Positions 26,642 to 37,706 of a DNA stretch of 64,000 nucleotides are shown in pieces. Where the stretch lies: contig JAILWY010000023.1 in the NCBI GenBank assembly GCA_022113835.1, forward strand, positions 16,056,001 to 16,120,000. The letters are read 5' to 3'. Under the pieces are notes generated by a model that was given only the letters and a program-made list of their open reading frames with translations, ran no database searches and had not been told where the DNA came from. A program made the position numbers and the translations under genes. The stretch is from Atopsyche davidsoni (lineage: Eukaryota; Arthropoda; Insecta; Trichoptera; Hydrobiosidae). Every line of letters begins with the position of its first letter. Within the stretch, counting starts at the first letter, position 1.

Positions 26642-26712
26642 TCGGAGGTGCCCTCTCTGTCAGCAATGGGCCTCTGAAGTACACCCTCCATGGCGTAGGA
26701 AGGGTCGTGCAG
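26642..26712 (+). other. 71-bp exon-like block with splice consensus at both ends
   Basis: GC-rich block bounded by a plausible acceptor (TTTATTATAG ending at 26641) and a strong donor (GTGCAG/GTAAGC at 26712/26713). One plus frame (two bases then 23 codons, beginning GGALSVSNG) is open to the donor; another plus frame is also open. The minus strand is open too and ends in a stop at about 26630, giving a plausible C-terminal peptide (reads ...PSYAMEGVLQRPIADREG...), so strand is not settled. The composition contrast with the flanks is sharp. It could be a small coding exon, a non-coding RNA exon or a conserved regulatory block. I do not recognise the protein. Confidence 0.35.
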
Positions 26713-26753
26713 GTAAGCATACACCCAAGTAATCATATCTTCTAATAATAAAG

Positions 26754-26918
26754 GTTGCCAAAACTTATGTACAAATTTACATTCACAAATATAACCATGT
26801 GTTCGTAGGTTTTGGCAACTTCTGTTTTTGGATGTTCTTCATTCTTGGGTGTTGAGTTGCGTTGTGATTTGTGACTATCAACTTTTCAGGAATCACAACG
26901 TAGCACAACCCCCAAGAA
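26754..26918. repeat. Foldback element 'F', copy 1, with nested hairpins
   Basis: Two adjacent inverted repeats. GTTGCCAAAAC (26754-26764) pairs exactly with GTTTTGGCAAC (26809-26819). TTCTTGGGTGTTGAG... (26842-26868) pairs with ...CACAACCCCCAAGAA (26892-26918) with few mismatches. CTTGGGTGTTGAG is shared with the clearer copy at 35400-35518. No coding capacity. Confidence 0.6.
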
Positions 26919-27397
26919 ACATCTAATAATATAATCAAATACATTCACAAGTCTTATTAAGTCAATATTAAAATTAGGTATTAAGTATAATGTCATTTAA
27001 AATAATGACAAGTTAAAAAACTGGCTTACAAAATATACTCATATGTTTAAAAAAAATTGAAATTTTAGGCAGTGTTTTTAAAGCCTCTTTAATAACTACT
27101 TATTTATTGAATAATGTGAAAAAAAATAGTAATCATTTAAGACTAGTCACTTTTGGTAATTTTCTAAGTTGAAATTAAGGAGAGGTTAAAAAGCCAAATT
27201 TTGGGCTACTTAGTATATATGTAGAATGCGTTAAATGGTATAATTTACAAAACGATAATTTACTATTTTACTTGATTTGTAATAAAAAATAATTTATTGT
27301 ATCTCAATCATATTCAGGGACAAGTTTTTCATTAAAACCAGCTAAATCTAGTTCAGTCAATAAAATCTAACCTGTCAAAAGCATTCTAACTCAAATG

Positions 27398-27478
27398 TAT
27401 ACGGGCGGTGATAAAGCTGTGGGAGGTAGCTCAAGCTAGATATCCGAGACTATAGCTTGTAGCACCTCTCCGTCCATA
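27398..27478. other. Long imperfect hairpin, pre-miRNA-like
   Basis: GGGAGGTAGCTCAAGCTA (27421-27438) pairs with TAGCTTGTAGCACCTCTCC (27453-27471) with two one-base bulges around a 14-nt loop. GTATACGGGCGG (27398-27409) then pairs with CCGTCCATAC (27470-27479) below it, with the bases between 27410 and 27420 bulged on the 5' side. Size and imperfection resemble a microRNA precursor, but the mature sequence matches none that I can recall, and the large asymmetric bulge is against a standard one. A foldback transposon remnant is an alternative. Confidence 0.35.
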
Positions 27479-27480
27479 CG

Positions 27481-29956
27481 GTCATCCATTTTAATTACAG
27501 GTGTTGTGAGATTCTATTTGAATATTGATGTGAGCTGCTTGCTGAGGTGTGAGCCTGAATATTAATTACCTATTTGATGCGCCTGATAGCCTGCCGTACA
27601 TTGTGTGTTTATGTCTGTCTTTTGACAAATAAATAATGATTTTTTCTATCCATAAACATTGTAGAATAAAAGGCTGAGGCGATTTATTACTAAATAATAC
27701 GGAATTATTATACGATTATTTTAAAATGTCTTGATAAATTTGGATTTGCATATTGATGAAACGACGGTATTTTCAATCGGCCGGTATTTACGGTTGTTTT
27801 AAATATGTTTTCCTGTCTCTCTTGTGTTAATTTTTGAATGAAATTCCTTTGTAATATCGTCAATTTTGATTAAATCTACTAATTTTTATTTTTTTAAGTC
27901 TGGATAGATCATGTTACCAGCATAGAGGTTGCTCCACAGGATATAGTCAAATTACCATTTATTATTTTATTATAATTATTTTTTTGAATTTAACCTTACA
28001 AATAAAAATATAATCGTTATATCTTTTATGTTGGTATTTATTTAGCAATATTTTCAATTAAAGTACATTAAAAATTTATCCTTTCAAAAATAACAATTTT
28101 AATGGTCAAATTGAAAATGCTTGTATTGCTATTCAAATAATATAATTACATGATTTAAATTTCAATTAAATTTAAAACCCCAATAAAACATTAAATGTAG
28201 TATTAAAATAACGCAGTTTTTAAAAGACTTCATCATTCAGAGAATTAAATAAAAGGCATTTGCTTAAATTCCGATAAGCTATCTTTATTTATTTCGATTC
28301 ATTTAAATAAGAATTAAAATAATATTCATTTTTGTATCTACGCTACTTAAATAAAACGTAATGCCGTCATCGAGCCTGTTCTTGACTATCTCTCATGCCA
28401 GCAAATGATATAATCATTATCATGAACTGTAACCGATTCGTCACTATCGTTTAATGAATATCTAGTTCCAGCGGTAAAAAAATAATATAAGCTAAAAATT
28501 CTACAAAATCAAAGCGTAAAATAAATTAATAGCATATCTATCAGAGTGAAAATGCTTAAAAACTTCCTCCGAGCAAGGGTAGTATCAGTGAGTTTTCTAT
28601 TTAAAAAAATGCACCTGCAGCAAAAATAAACCAGACCGATAATAAAATTTTAAATATAGCATACTACCACAATGATGTAATTAGGAAGACAGTTTGTAAC
28701 CATTAAGGCGATACCTTCATCCAGCAGTGAATCAGAGTGTGATTATTGATAATGGCGTCGATACGCTATCTGATACAGCCGGCTCTTAACGGTGTGGTAC
28801 TAATATCAAACTGATATTAAAGTCACGGGTTTTGACAAGAAAGATTCTAAAGGCACACTCACAGCGCCCTAATGGGGTCCAATCTTGGGCTCGAGGTACG
28901 TCCACACTCGGTCCATCCCGCTTATCTGGCTTGTCCACTAATTTAATCGGATTCCTCCGAGTTAAAACAGAATGTATGGGGTAATTTGACTTCGGACAGT
29001 TGGCTCTCTTGTTTTGTGTTGTTTTTATCATATACAGGCTGTCCGAGAACTCATTTGTATATAATAACAATTTTACGCCATTATATATTACACCAGTGCC
29101 ATTCAGTAGATTTTAAATATTAAAAAATGTTTTCAGGCTTAAAAAGCGTACAGAAGTTTAACCTTTAAGATCCATCATAGTTTGATATTGCTGGTTCATT
29201 CTGAAGAATGAGTGATTAAGCGTTGATGATAAACAATGCATTTTATAGACATCCTTACTTTAATTTATTGTTAGCATATAATACATGTAGTATTTTTTTT
29301 AAATATTAACACTGAAAAAAAAAAAACACACACATAATTTAAAATGAATTTTTGAGAATGTATTTTCGTTTTATTATTATTTTTTTTATAAAGTTTTTAT
29401 CTATCCTAAATCTCTAATTTTTAATTTGTGCTAAGCATATGGGCGTGCGATGCACCCTGTATGGATATTGTTATTTTTATAAGTAATCTTTACAGCCCAG
29501 CCCTGAGTGTATGGACAAATTAATTTACATTTGTAAGCCGCGGTCGAGTGGGGAACGTTCCTGCTTACGGCCAAGATGGTTATTTATCGATTGGTGTGCG
29601 CGTGCCAGAAATCTCCGTCGTATGCAAAAACATCTTAATGCAGCCATTCTTTTAAGCACAAGAAAGAATGCAATAATGCGCATTCATAACTATTATTTTT
29701 TATTAAGAGGGGTGTCACGCAATTGATTTAATATTTCCATAAAAATGCTAAGATTAAAAAAAAAATGTTAATAAACATGAACACAGTACTCATTATAGTA
29801 CATTCATGTAGTATATTATATTTAAATAACAAATGTAAATAACAAGTAGATTACGATTATTTTTGCCTATAAATAAACATATGTACGTAGTTGATATTTT
29901 TTCTAAACAAGTCTGAAGAAGCCCTTCAGAGGTGAAAGTGTTGCCAAATGAAAATG
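27481..29956. other. AT-rich spacer, no gene seen
   Basis: No recognisable gene. A 94-codon minus frame (28786-29070) lies over a moderately GC-rich patch with no motif, and its last part overlaps ATACAGGCTGTCCGAGAA, a mariner-end-like word at about 29034-29051. A 71-codon plus frame at 29511-29726 covers a GC-moderate patch with GGCCAAGATGG and TATCGAT; no domain seen. Confidence 0.45.
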
Positions 29957-29964
29957 ATCTAGAT

Positions 29965-30448
29965 CAGTGGCCCTCAAACTCTTTTGGCCCACGGACCGTT
30001 TTTCATAGTCAAAACTTGCCTACAAACCCCCTTTCATAGTCAAAACTTGCCCACGGACCCCCTTTCATAGTCAAAACATGCCCATGGACCCTCTATCGTA
30101 GTCAAAACTTGCTTGGGTGAAAAACTACATAAATTCATATTACAGACTAGTTAGTGCAAGTATCGACTCTGTTGCATTCCTGTATTAACCTACCTGACTC
30201 ACCGTGATGCCTGTTATTACTTATATTTTATGCACCTGTCTATATTTATATTTTACTTAGAACGTAAAAATCGCTAATAATGTATTCATTGTTATTTATA
30301 ACTTTCATATTAATAAAAATGTGTCACAATTTTTTTATGTTATACTAAACCTTGCGCGGACCCCCTGACGTTGTTCAGGGACCCCCAAACGATTTAAATT
30401 TTCCTAGGACCCCCTGGAGTCCGTAGGGGTCCACTTTGAGAAGCACTG
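29965..30448. mobile_element. hAT-type miniature element, copy 1 (intact)
   Basis: Starts CAGTGGCCCTCAAACTC and ends GAGAAGCACTG, inverted termini of the CAG...CTG type used by hAT transposons. It is flanked by a perfect 8-bp duplication ATCTAGAT (29957-29964 and 30449-30456), the hAT target size. Near the left end are about four 30-bp subrepeats around TTCATAGTCAAAACTTGCC. There is no transposase. The same element occurs at 55288-55703. Confidence 0.93.
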
Positions 30449-30727
30449 ATCTAGATGATATTTAGACGATCTAGCATATAACTTTTACTTAAAGCTTGGT
30501 TATTAAATATTAAACATATCTGCCTGTATAACCTATTTGAGCTAAGTGTGAAGCAAGATTTTGAATCGTAACAATCAACTGTGTTAGATAAATATTTTAT
30601 AATGATAAAATTACGATTTTGCTTAAATAAAATAAATAGTTTACTTTACATAAAATATTGATTATTTATATTTCATATACAGTCACTAATCATTGTTTTG
30701 CGACGCGTGCAAATATAACTTCACCAG

Positions 30728-30844
30728 GCGAGAGAATGGTCCCGCGCTGGTCCTCTCGAGTGGTCGGCCAACACGACTTGGCGTGACGTCGCGGTGGAGA
30801 GCCACTTCAAGACCAGAGTCCGAGCCGAGCTGATGCAGCAATGA
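30728..30844 (+). other. GC-rich exon-like block ending in a stop
   Basis: An open frame of 38 codons plus TGA, preceded by a plausible acceptor (ACTTCACCAG ending at 30727). In the same frame a TAA lies 11 bases upstream of the acceptor boundary, which fits an exon edge. The predicted peptide begins AREWSRAGPLEWS and ends HFKTRVRAELMQQ; no domain is recognised. The sequence continues GC-rich past the stop, with CTGATTGGTCGG (an inverted CCAAT box) and a GGCCG/CGGCC inverted repeat, then TTAATAAAG at about 30903. It could be a terminal coding exon or a CpG-rich promoter. Confidence 0.33.
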
Positions 30845-31144
30845 CCCCCGGCCGCTGATTGGTCGGCCGCCGGGCCACCCGTCGCACTTAGCACTTCCTT
30901 ATTAATAAAGATAATGTAATATTCATCCTGCTTATTTATTAAATAATAGAGGTCCGTACGTGATACTTAGCCGTATGCACAAATCATGATTAAGTACCTG
31001 ACAAGCAAAGCTGGCTGCACACGCTGCAACACAACTGACAACCGAATTGTAGTTAGCCGATACAGTGCTTCGTTTTTGCTTAATAATTTAATTGGTATAA
31101 TAAGTACGTTGTTTCACTTATAGGATATGATTGTTAAAAATTCT

Positions 31145-31230
31145 TGCATAGTACAAGTGATTCGTTGGTATAATTGGTAATGCACCGGCCATGTAATTTA
31201 TTCAATTTTCAATATTTGAAAAAATGTACG
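31145..31230 (+). mobile_element. tRNA-derived SINE type 1, internally deleted fragment
   Basis: TTGGTATAATTGGTAATGCACCGGCCATGTAA matches the tRNA-like head; TGGTATAATTG fits the polymerase III A-box consensus. It then jumps to the TTCAATTTTCAATATTTGAAAAAAT part of the body, skipping the B box. Confidence 0.5.
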
Positions 31231-31255
31231 AAACCGTTATCAATCATTATCAAAA

Positions 31256-31440
31256 CTACTAATATGATTAGGCATATTTTTTCACATACTGAAAATGATG
31301 CAAAGAAACTCTCAGAAAAATATTATCGTTTGTAGGATTTGAACCTACAACTTCATAGATTTATAAGATAATATCCAGATGGGATTAAAATCGCTTTACT
31401 TGTTACTTTGGTTTAAAACCTTGCTTGTTAGTACAAGGGT
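31256..31440 (-). mobile_element. tRNA-derived SINE type 1, diverged minus copy
   Basis: Reverse complement of the element at 31423-31624. The body (31256-31330, AAAATGATNCAAAGAAACTCTC) is well kept, and a B box (31335-31345, GGTTCAAATCC on the minus strand) is present. The A-box end is degraded, and the right boundary runs into the start of the plus-strand copy, so the pair is arranged tail to tail as an inverted duplication. Confidence 0.65.
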
Positions 31441-31624
31441 CAGTACACCGGCCATGTAAGCTTGGAGATGTAGGTTCGAATCCTTCACAAGTCACTATGA
31501 TATTTTTTTGAGAGTTTCTTTGAATCATTTTCAATATGTGAAAAAATATGCCAAATCATATTAGTATGTAATATAAGCCTATACAGGTAATTAAAACGCA
31601 CTTGATTGACGTTCAATCCACAAA
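31423..31624 (+). mobile_element. tRNA-derived SINE type 1, best plus copy
   Basis: The head has an A box TAGTACAAGGG (31429-31439) and a perfect B box GGTTCGAATCC (31473-31483), the internal polymerase III promoter. The body follows (CACTATGATATTTTTTTGAGAG...AATATGTGAAAAAATATGCC), and the copy ends in a conserved GATTGACGTTCAATCCACAA tail, also at the end of the 49.2 kb copy. It moves by borrowed LINE reverse transcriptase in such families. Confidence 0.8.
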
Positions 31625-32199
31625 CAAAACTAGTCACGACAAAAATGAAAGTACTTTAATGAAATTTTATGCCAAAATATTTAATAATTATAAATAAAGG
31701 GTCATTTTCAAATTATTGAATATCACTATAAAGCAAGACGTAACACCAATGGACGTAGTATTAATAATATTCTACAGTTAAACATTATCTCGGTTATCGA
31801 TTCATACATATAAAGACGTTTACTTCGTTATAAATGTGACTCGATTACTTTTATATTGAGTAGTAGGTTTTATTGCAATATTTCATAGTAATCACTTACT
31901 TGCATATTTACTATTATTTATTTAAATTATTTTTTATTTTGTTGAATTTATTTTTAGTGCGGTGCTTGAGTATGCTTATTCGAGATATAATCACATTTCC
32001 CATGCGTTTATTTAATTTTAAACTAAACGAGTACCTACATAATGAGCCCTTTGAGTGTTCCCAGCCTTGTGTTTGAACGGAGGTGTTCTGTAGAGAAGGC
32101 AAATATTTACCGTTTCTTAAACATGCGTCAACAACACACCTGGTTAAACTGAATAAGCACAGGTACCCTATTATTTCTCTATGGACACGTATGCTTGCA
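31625..32199. other. AT-rich spacer
   Basis: Nothing recognisable. Opposing short frames at 31873-32102 share the same DNA and show no domain. Confidence 0.5.
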
Positions 32200-32640
32200 G
32201 GCAGGTGAAGATGTCGACATGAGATATCTCACACTGGCTGTGTTGATGCTTTGAGCAATTAAATATCAACAGAAATTTAAAAAAATAAAATGTAAGGCAT
32301 GTTTTACCTTTACTTCATAAGCTTACAGGTGTGCAGATAATATAAACAGATATTACATAAACTTAAAATGAATTTTTGATATTAAATATGTTCAATGCCT
32401 AGATTAAATGCGTGCAGATGCTGTGACCGCACACTTGTTTATACTCTGAGCAATTAAATATTAACAGATATTTAATAAAATTTAAATACATACCAAATAA
32501 CCTCTATGAATATGTTTTACTTTGATAACCTTTTTTGTATTATAAATGTTAATTTTGCAAGCTTGATATTCGTGTCTACGTGCAGATTGACATTTCCTCA
32601 ATTATGTGTGCCCGTGTTTGAGAAATTAAAAAAAAAAAAA
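32200..32640. repeat. Diverged tandem triplication
   Basis: Three rough units with GAGCAATTAAATATCAACAG (32253-32272), GAGCAATTAAATATTAACAG (32448-32467) and GAGAAATTAAA (from 32620). Each is preceded by a GTGCAGAT/GTG...ACA-bearing segment. Period is about 195 then 172 bp. An old local duplication. Confidence 0.5.
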
Positions 32641-35399
32641 ACATAAAATAAAAACAATAAATAAAACTTTTTGTCATTATTTTTATAATATTTTTGTCAT
32701 AATCACAATAAAATGCTAAGCATCAGATACTTTTGTCGCTTTTTAAAATTGATCTCAATTGGTAATCTACACACAAAATAAAAATATTAAAAACAACCGC
32801 CCATAAATTTTCCCGTGGATTACTTGTAACGTATCTGGCATTAGCGTTATTGAATATAGAGACATCCCTGGAATAAACATCTGTCTATATTTATTTTCAT
32901 TAAAAGACGTGGAATGCCGTATAATACAATTTAATGCAGGAATGACGTAATTCCGATTAAAATTGTTATCTGCGATCAGAGATTTATTCTAAAATATTAT
33001 TTATGTTAATTAAAAAAAAAAATCATTACTAAATATGCCCTGAAGGTATTCTTTAAATTCAATGCAAAGACGATAAAGAACTTCGTCTGAATGAAGGAAC
33101 TTAATTTTACGACCATCGTCTATATTGATTTTCGACATTGTTTGCTCCGTCGCTTATTAAAAACCAGTTTTTATATAATTATCTGTGCTAAGACCAATGA
33201 CAATAAAATATATATAAATTTGCATACCTTGTAATATTATACTGTTAGGATGACCATATTTTTAACAGCACAATCGGATACTTAAAATTGTTTACTAATT
33301 TCTAAATTCCATTCACTGAAACTTGTCGATTTTTAATTAAATATATATATATATATACAAATCAGTCCTTATCCTATTATAAGATTTTTCAAACCGACTT
33401 ATGTATTTGAATGTATTGTGTTTAATTATATAATTAATAGTTCACTAGGAATTGTGAAAATAACTATTTTTAGAACATGCATCACGTATTAAGGCTGTAT
33501 TTGTTGAATAACAGGTTCATCAGACGACCAATCAGGTGTCAAAATTATTTTCTGTGTTCAAAAGTCACACTGCTCAAAATTTCGGGATGTTAAAAAAATA
33601 GCGATTCGAGATCTATAGTTTACCGTAAATGGAAATTTTAGACACTCTTCCGCGTTTATATATATGTGGTTTTTCTAGGTTTTAATGTTCAAACCATAAA
33701 TCTTTTGTTTTTTTAATTATTTATAAATATAAATAAGCTTTAATGTCATTGATAGAATATAGCATTAAATTATTTGAAATACCGTCATATTCAATTATTT
33801 CGTTGTTTTTGGAGTTGAAATAATATCATCAAGGAAAAAACAAATAAATTGTTTAAATTTTGATCCCAAATACATTATTATATTAGGCAATGAGAATAAA
33901 AATACTTTTTTTATCACATTTTTTGACTACCACCATGACTGCACGAATTTGAATCGTTCTATGCTGTTGTGAAACGGATCTAGTCTTTTAAGCGTATATA
34001 ACTATTTTAAAAGTGTTTTAAATTAAGTAAAGTAAAGCAGTGCTTAAAATATGTTTTAAGGTCATCAATTGACATGACAAACGACGAAAATAATTTCACG
34101 TGTGCAACTATAGACAAGTTGGGGATTGTTCTCGTCGTTTCATGCGTGAATCGATTATCTAAAACGTATTATATGCACGAAGATTTTGTGTCTGCCTACG
34201 CATCCATTAAAACACAAGAGACGCGACGGTATCAAAAAACATAGCTCTCCGTAATATATTTAATGCCTCTCAGGAATTCTTAAAGAAAAATTAATTACCG
34301 ACACAAAAATAAAAACGATAAAATCTTGGATTAACAGCGAGATTTTACCAAGTCGTGTGTGTCACCTTTTGAATAAATTTCCTATCATTTATTAGTCGAG
34401 AGAGTAAAAAAAAACACAAGAATCAAATCATTCGCTCGTATGCAAATTAATCAACACCTGAGATTTTCTAAAGTCGAAACAATCAATGGAATAATAATAA
34501 TAATTTGATTGGCACACCTGATTTTTTTCTCGCTGAACCTCCCAGGGCGATTTCGAATCAAAGCAGGCACGCTGTAACGCGGTGTCTATATTATACAGTG
34601 TTGCCGTCTTATTCACACTCATATAAATATCATCAATTTGAATATAAATTTTAAAAATATTCAATAAATGATATCTTATATGTTAAAAATTTTAGTGCTG
34701 ATTTATCCACATTATAATCACCAGTTTGATAAGGAATCGAATGAATTAACTCCTAATCTATCATATAATTAAATCTTGTTAATATATTGATGTACTCGTG
34801 GACACATAGGAATTTAATATGTCCCTTTTATTTTTTATACATAGTATACCCATGACATTATACTTTTTATTTTAAAATTGAAATATATATTTTTAGAAAC
34901 ATAAAATAGACTTTACGTACGTGTTTTATTTATATTATTATGATTAAGCGTAAAATTTGTCAGAAAATTTTGTTCATTTAAATATAAAATAGCATATTCA
35001 ATTAATTTTTTTTTTCAAAGTGCCAAAAACATAATGAAACTTAACATCCATACGAACATGCCTAACTCAAAGTTTTATTCAATATGTGTGAAAAAGTATA
35101 AAAGGAGAGCTAGTTAATGAAACCAGCCGTCAAGCCACAGCGCGATTAGTTTAGAAGCCTCCGACTCCAGTGCCGGAGAGCAGTTTTTATCATTTTTTTC
35201 AGTTTGATTAATTGTTCCACTTAGAGAAATGTTTATATGGCTGAGATACGCGCGTTACTAATAGCCGACCGCATGGAAATGCTTGTTGGGTCTATGGTTA
35301 ATGATTATTTAAGAAATCACCTCGTGGAGGGCGAAGTCTCTGAAATAATATTAACGACCAAAACGTTAGACATTTGTAAGTTTTAGCAAGCGTTGTTAT
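32641..35399. other. AT-rich spacer, no gene seen
   Basis: No recognisable gene; a moderately GC-rich patch at about 35125-35185 (CCAGCCGTCAAGCCACAGCG) may be a small conserved element. The 78-codon minus frame at 34428-34664 has no domain. Confidence 0.5.
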
Positions 35400-35518
35400 G
35401 AGTTGATTTGGATTCTTGGGTGTTGAGGTGCTTCAAGTTTTCGGTACTTCCGACAGGCAAACATGTTGTAGTTCCAAAAACTAAAAGCAGCTCAGCACCC
35501 AAAAATCCAAATCAACTC
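35400..35518. mobile_element. Foldback element 'F', copy 2 (best)
   Basis: Arms of 34 bp at 35400-35433 and 35485-35518 are complementary at 31 positions, around a 51-bp centre. The outer end reads GAGTTGATTTGGATT. No obvious target duplication could be found. Related copies are at 26842-26918 and about 38281-38375. It is a non-coding foldback element, probably a miniature inverted-repeat transposon. Confidence 0.8.
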
Positions 35519-36031
35519 AATTGAATTGTTGTCATAGTCATGTATTTTTGTTAAATATATTATTGCTTTAAAACCCATAACCAAAAGCAGTGTATTGTTA
35601 ATTTGAAATTAAAAGTAAATGTAATATTTTTGTTTAATAAAGTCTTTGAATGCGACAACAATTCTTTATTTTGTATTTATTCAAATTTATACTTGAATAA
35701 CATAATTACAAAATAGGCATACTTTATGTTTTATACGTCAATAAATTTTGAGTTTCATTCTTAATGGAATCGATAGGTTTCTGATCGATTAAAAATCACT
35801 CGTAATAAATTAACGTTGATTTATGGCATCCACGTATACGAACACATTAAATTAAAATTACCTTTTTCGTAAGATTAATGTTAAAAACAAATTTACGCTT
35901 GTAAGGCCATTAAAACGTAACGAGTTTATTTGTTTTGTTGACTCGAATGTCGATGGATTCCAATCAAGATGCAACAGTCTCCGAGTACCTTGTTTTCGTT
36001 TGATAATAATTTCATCAAACTCTACTGCTTA
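35519..36031. other. AT-rich spacer
   Basis: Nothing recognisable apart from the insertion site of the next element. Confidence 0.5.
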
Positions 36032-36176
36032 AGCTGCCTACACTCGCTGCGAGTCAACTTATATAAGCGAATGGTGATTAACCTATGGTGTTATTTTTGT
36101 TCGCGTTATTTTTATAATAGGCTATCAACTAATCACCGTTCGGTTTTTGACTCTATCGCAGCGTGTGTAGGCAGCT
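36032..36176. mobile_element. PIF/Harbinger-like miniature element (intact)
   Basis: A 145-bp element beginning AGCTGCCTACACTCGCTGCG and ending with its near-exact complement (20 of 21 bases), flanked by TTA on each side (36029-36031 and 36177-36179). Three-base TTA/TAA duplications are typical of PIF/Harbinger elements. The 89-codon plus frame over it is a by-product of the repeat. Related ends occur at 20397, 31009 and 50161-50461. Confidence 0.85.
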
Positions 36177-37607
36177 TTAAGGTACGATATCGATGGTTCA
36201 ATAAACACGTTAGGTCTTCCCTGCTGTCAAAATATTAACCGCATACTGACATTTACCACACACGTCTACAGATGGAAGTGCACACCTCCCAGACACCTTA
36301 AAAGGCATAAATTAAAACACTAAAATTGCCTCCGCGACCCTCTACCATTCATAAACGTCAAGATATATTGGTATTAAATATTTAGTTAGGTCCACACCTT
36401 ATATGCAGGGCTGACACTCTTGTAAGATATATATTAATATTTAAAAAAAATTATAATATTTTTTAATATAAATATATACTTGACACATCACCAATAATTT
36501 CACAGTGAAATCCGTCGCGTCATTTTACATACTCAACTCTAAGAGGAAATTTTATATATATATATAATTTAACTAGGCTTCAAATGAGTAATTATTTAAT
36601 CGTATACATTTTTATATTAATATAATTTTTTTTTATTATTATTGAACGTTTTAATAAAAACTGTATAATGATAACTTTCTTTAATGTTGTACTACGCATT
36701 TGAATCTTACTAGAATTTTCTTTAAGGAATTCAAAAAATTTGAATATTCATTTATAGTCAATGTAGTTATTAATGTACGTGATTAATTTTTATACGTATA
36801 AAATATTTATTCGGTGGGAATGTTGGTTGTCAGCCCTTGGTGCAAGTCTTTAATCTCTGGTGTGGTCTCCGAGGAAGCCCGAAGTTCTCCGGAAACTCCC
36901 GAAGGCTGACGACTCGTAAAAAGACGGCTAGTTACGATGGAATAAAGTCTGAATGGACCCCCTTTTGATTGCGGGAATCCGGTTTGGCTTGTTCATGTCA
37001 CACCTTTTTTTAACTTTGAATATTTTCCTCGTGTTTTAAAAATATTTGTTTTATTGTACTGGCCGGTTAAAATTAGATTCATGCGGTTGATTTTTTGCCT
37101 ACGTTTAGGCGCTTATGAATGAGCCGAGAGTTGAAAGTAAAATGATTCAATGTATTTATCATAACGTCAATAAGTCTTTTAAATATTAAAAGACGCGTTA
37201 TTGTATAAGTTAACTGTTAATTTTAAATAATAAATGATATACAAAGGCTTGGTTGCATTTAAAATAAGCCGGATAAATTTTTAGGCTATCGTTTCAATAA
37301 GTACACATTTGTACTTATGGAAATGAGGTTTTTTTTTGATTTTTGTAATTTACATATATTTCTAATATAGTTTACCAAAATTAACAACATAACAAATTCT
37401 GGAGACGTAAAGGGTCGGGCACACTCGTAAATGTATCTGAATACTTATTATTGCTTGCTTTTTTAGTTTATTTTCTTTGATATTTAACTAAAGTTAATTA
37501 AGCTTAAAATATCCTTAATAGTTAAATGTTAAATTCCTTTTTTTTTTAATATTTAAAATTTATTACAAATGACAGTGCAAATTCTCTTTGACTTAACTAA
37601 AACAGGC
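36177..37607. other. AT-rich spacer with one GC-rich patch
   Basis: A patch at about 36815-36960 (GGTGTGGTCTCCGAGGAAGC, CTCCGGAAACTCCCGAAGG) is markedly richer in GC, but no consistent frame or domain is seen. It may be a conserved non-coding element. Nothing else recognised. Confidence 0.45.
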
Positions 37608-37706
37608 GTCAGCCCTAGGACATGAGTTTGGGATTCGCCTGTCAAAACGGGGATCAAATCGAGGACCTCTCGATTAAGAGTCCACGATCTAACCATTGAC
37701 CTAACC
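37608..37706 (-). mobile_element. tRNA-like SINE type 2, minus copy 1
   Basis: On the minus strand it reads GGTTAGGTCAATGGTTAGATC...GATTTGATCCCCGTTTTGACAGGCGAATCCCAAAC. The first part resembles an A box and GATTTGATCCCC a B box, at tRNA-like spacing. The AACGGG, CCTGT and GGATTC words after the B box are shared with 60539-60622. Exact ends are uncertain. Confidence 0.6.

Noticed and set aside
28786..29070. 94-codon minus frame
   Set aside because: No domain, no splice context and crossing a mariner-end-like word; kept only as a note.
35969..36238. 89-codon plus frame
   Set aside because: Falls on the PIF/Harbinger-like miniature element; not protein-like.
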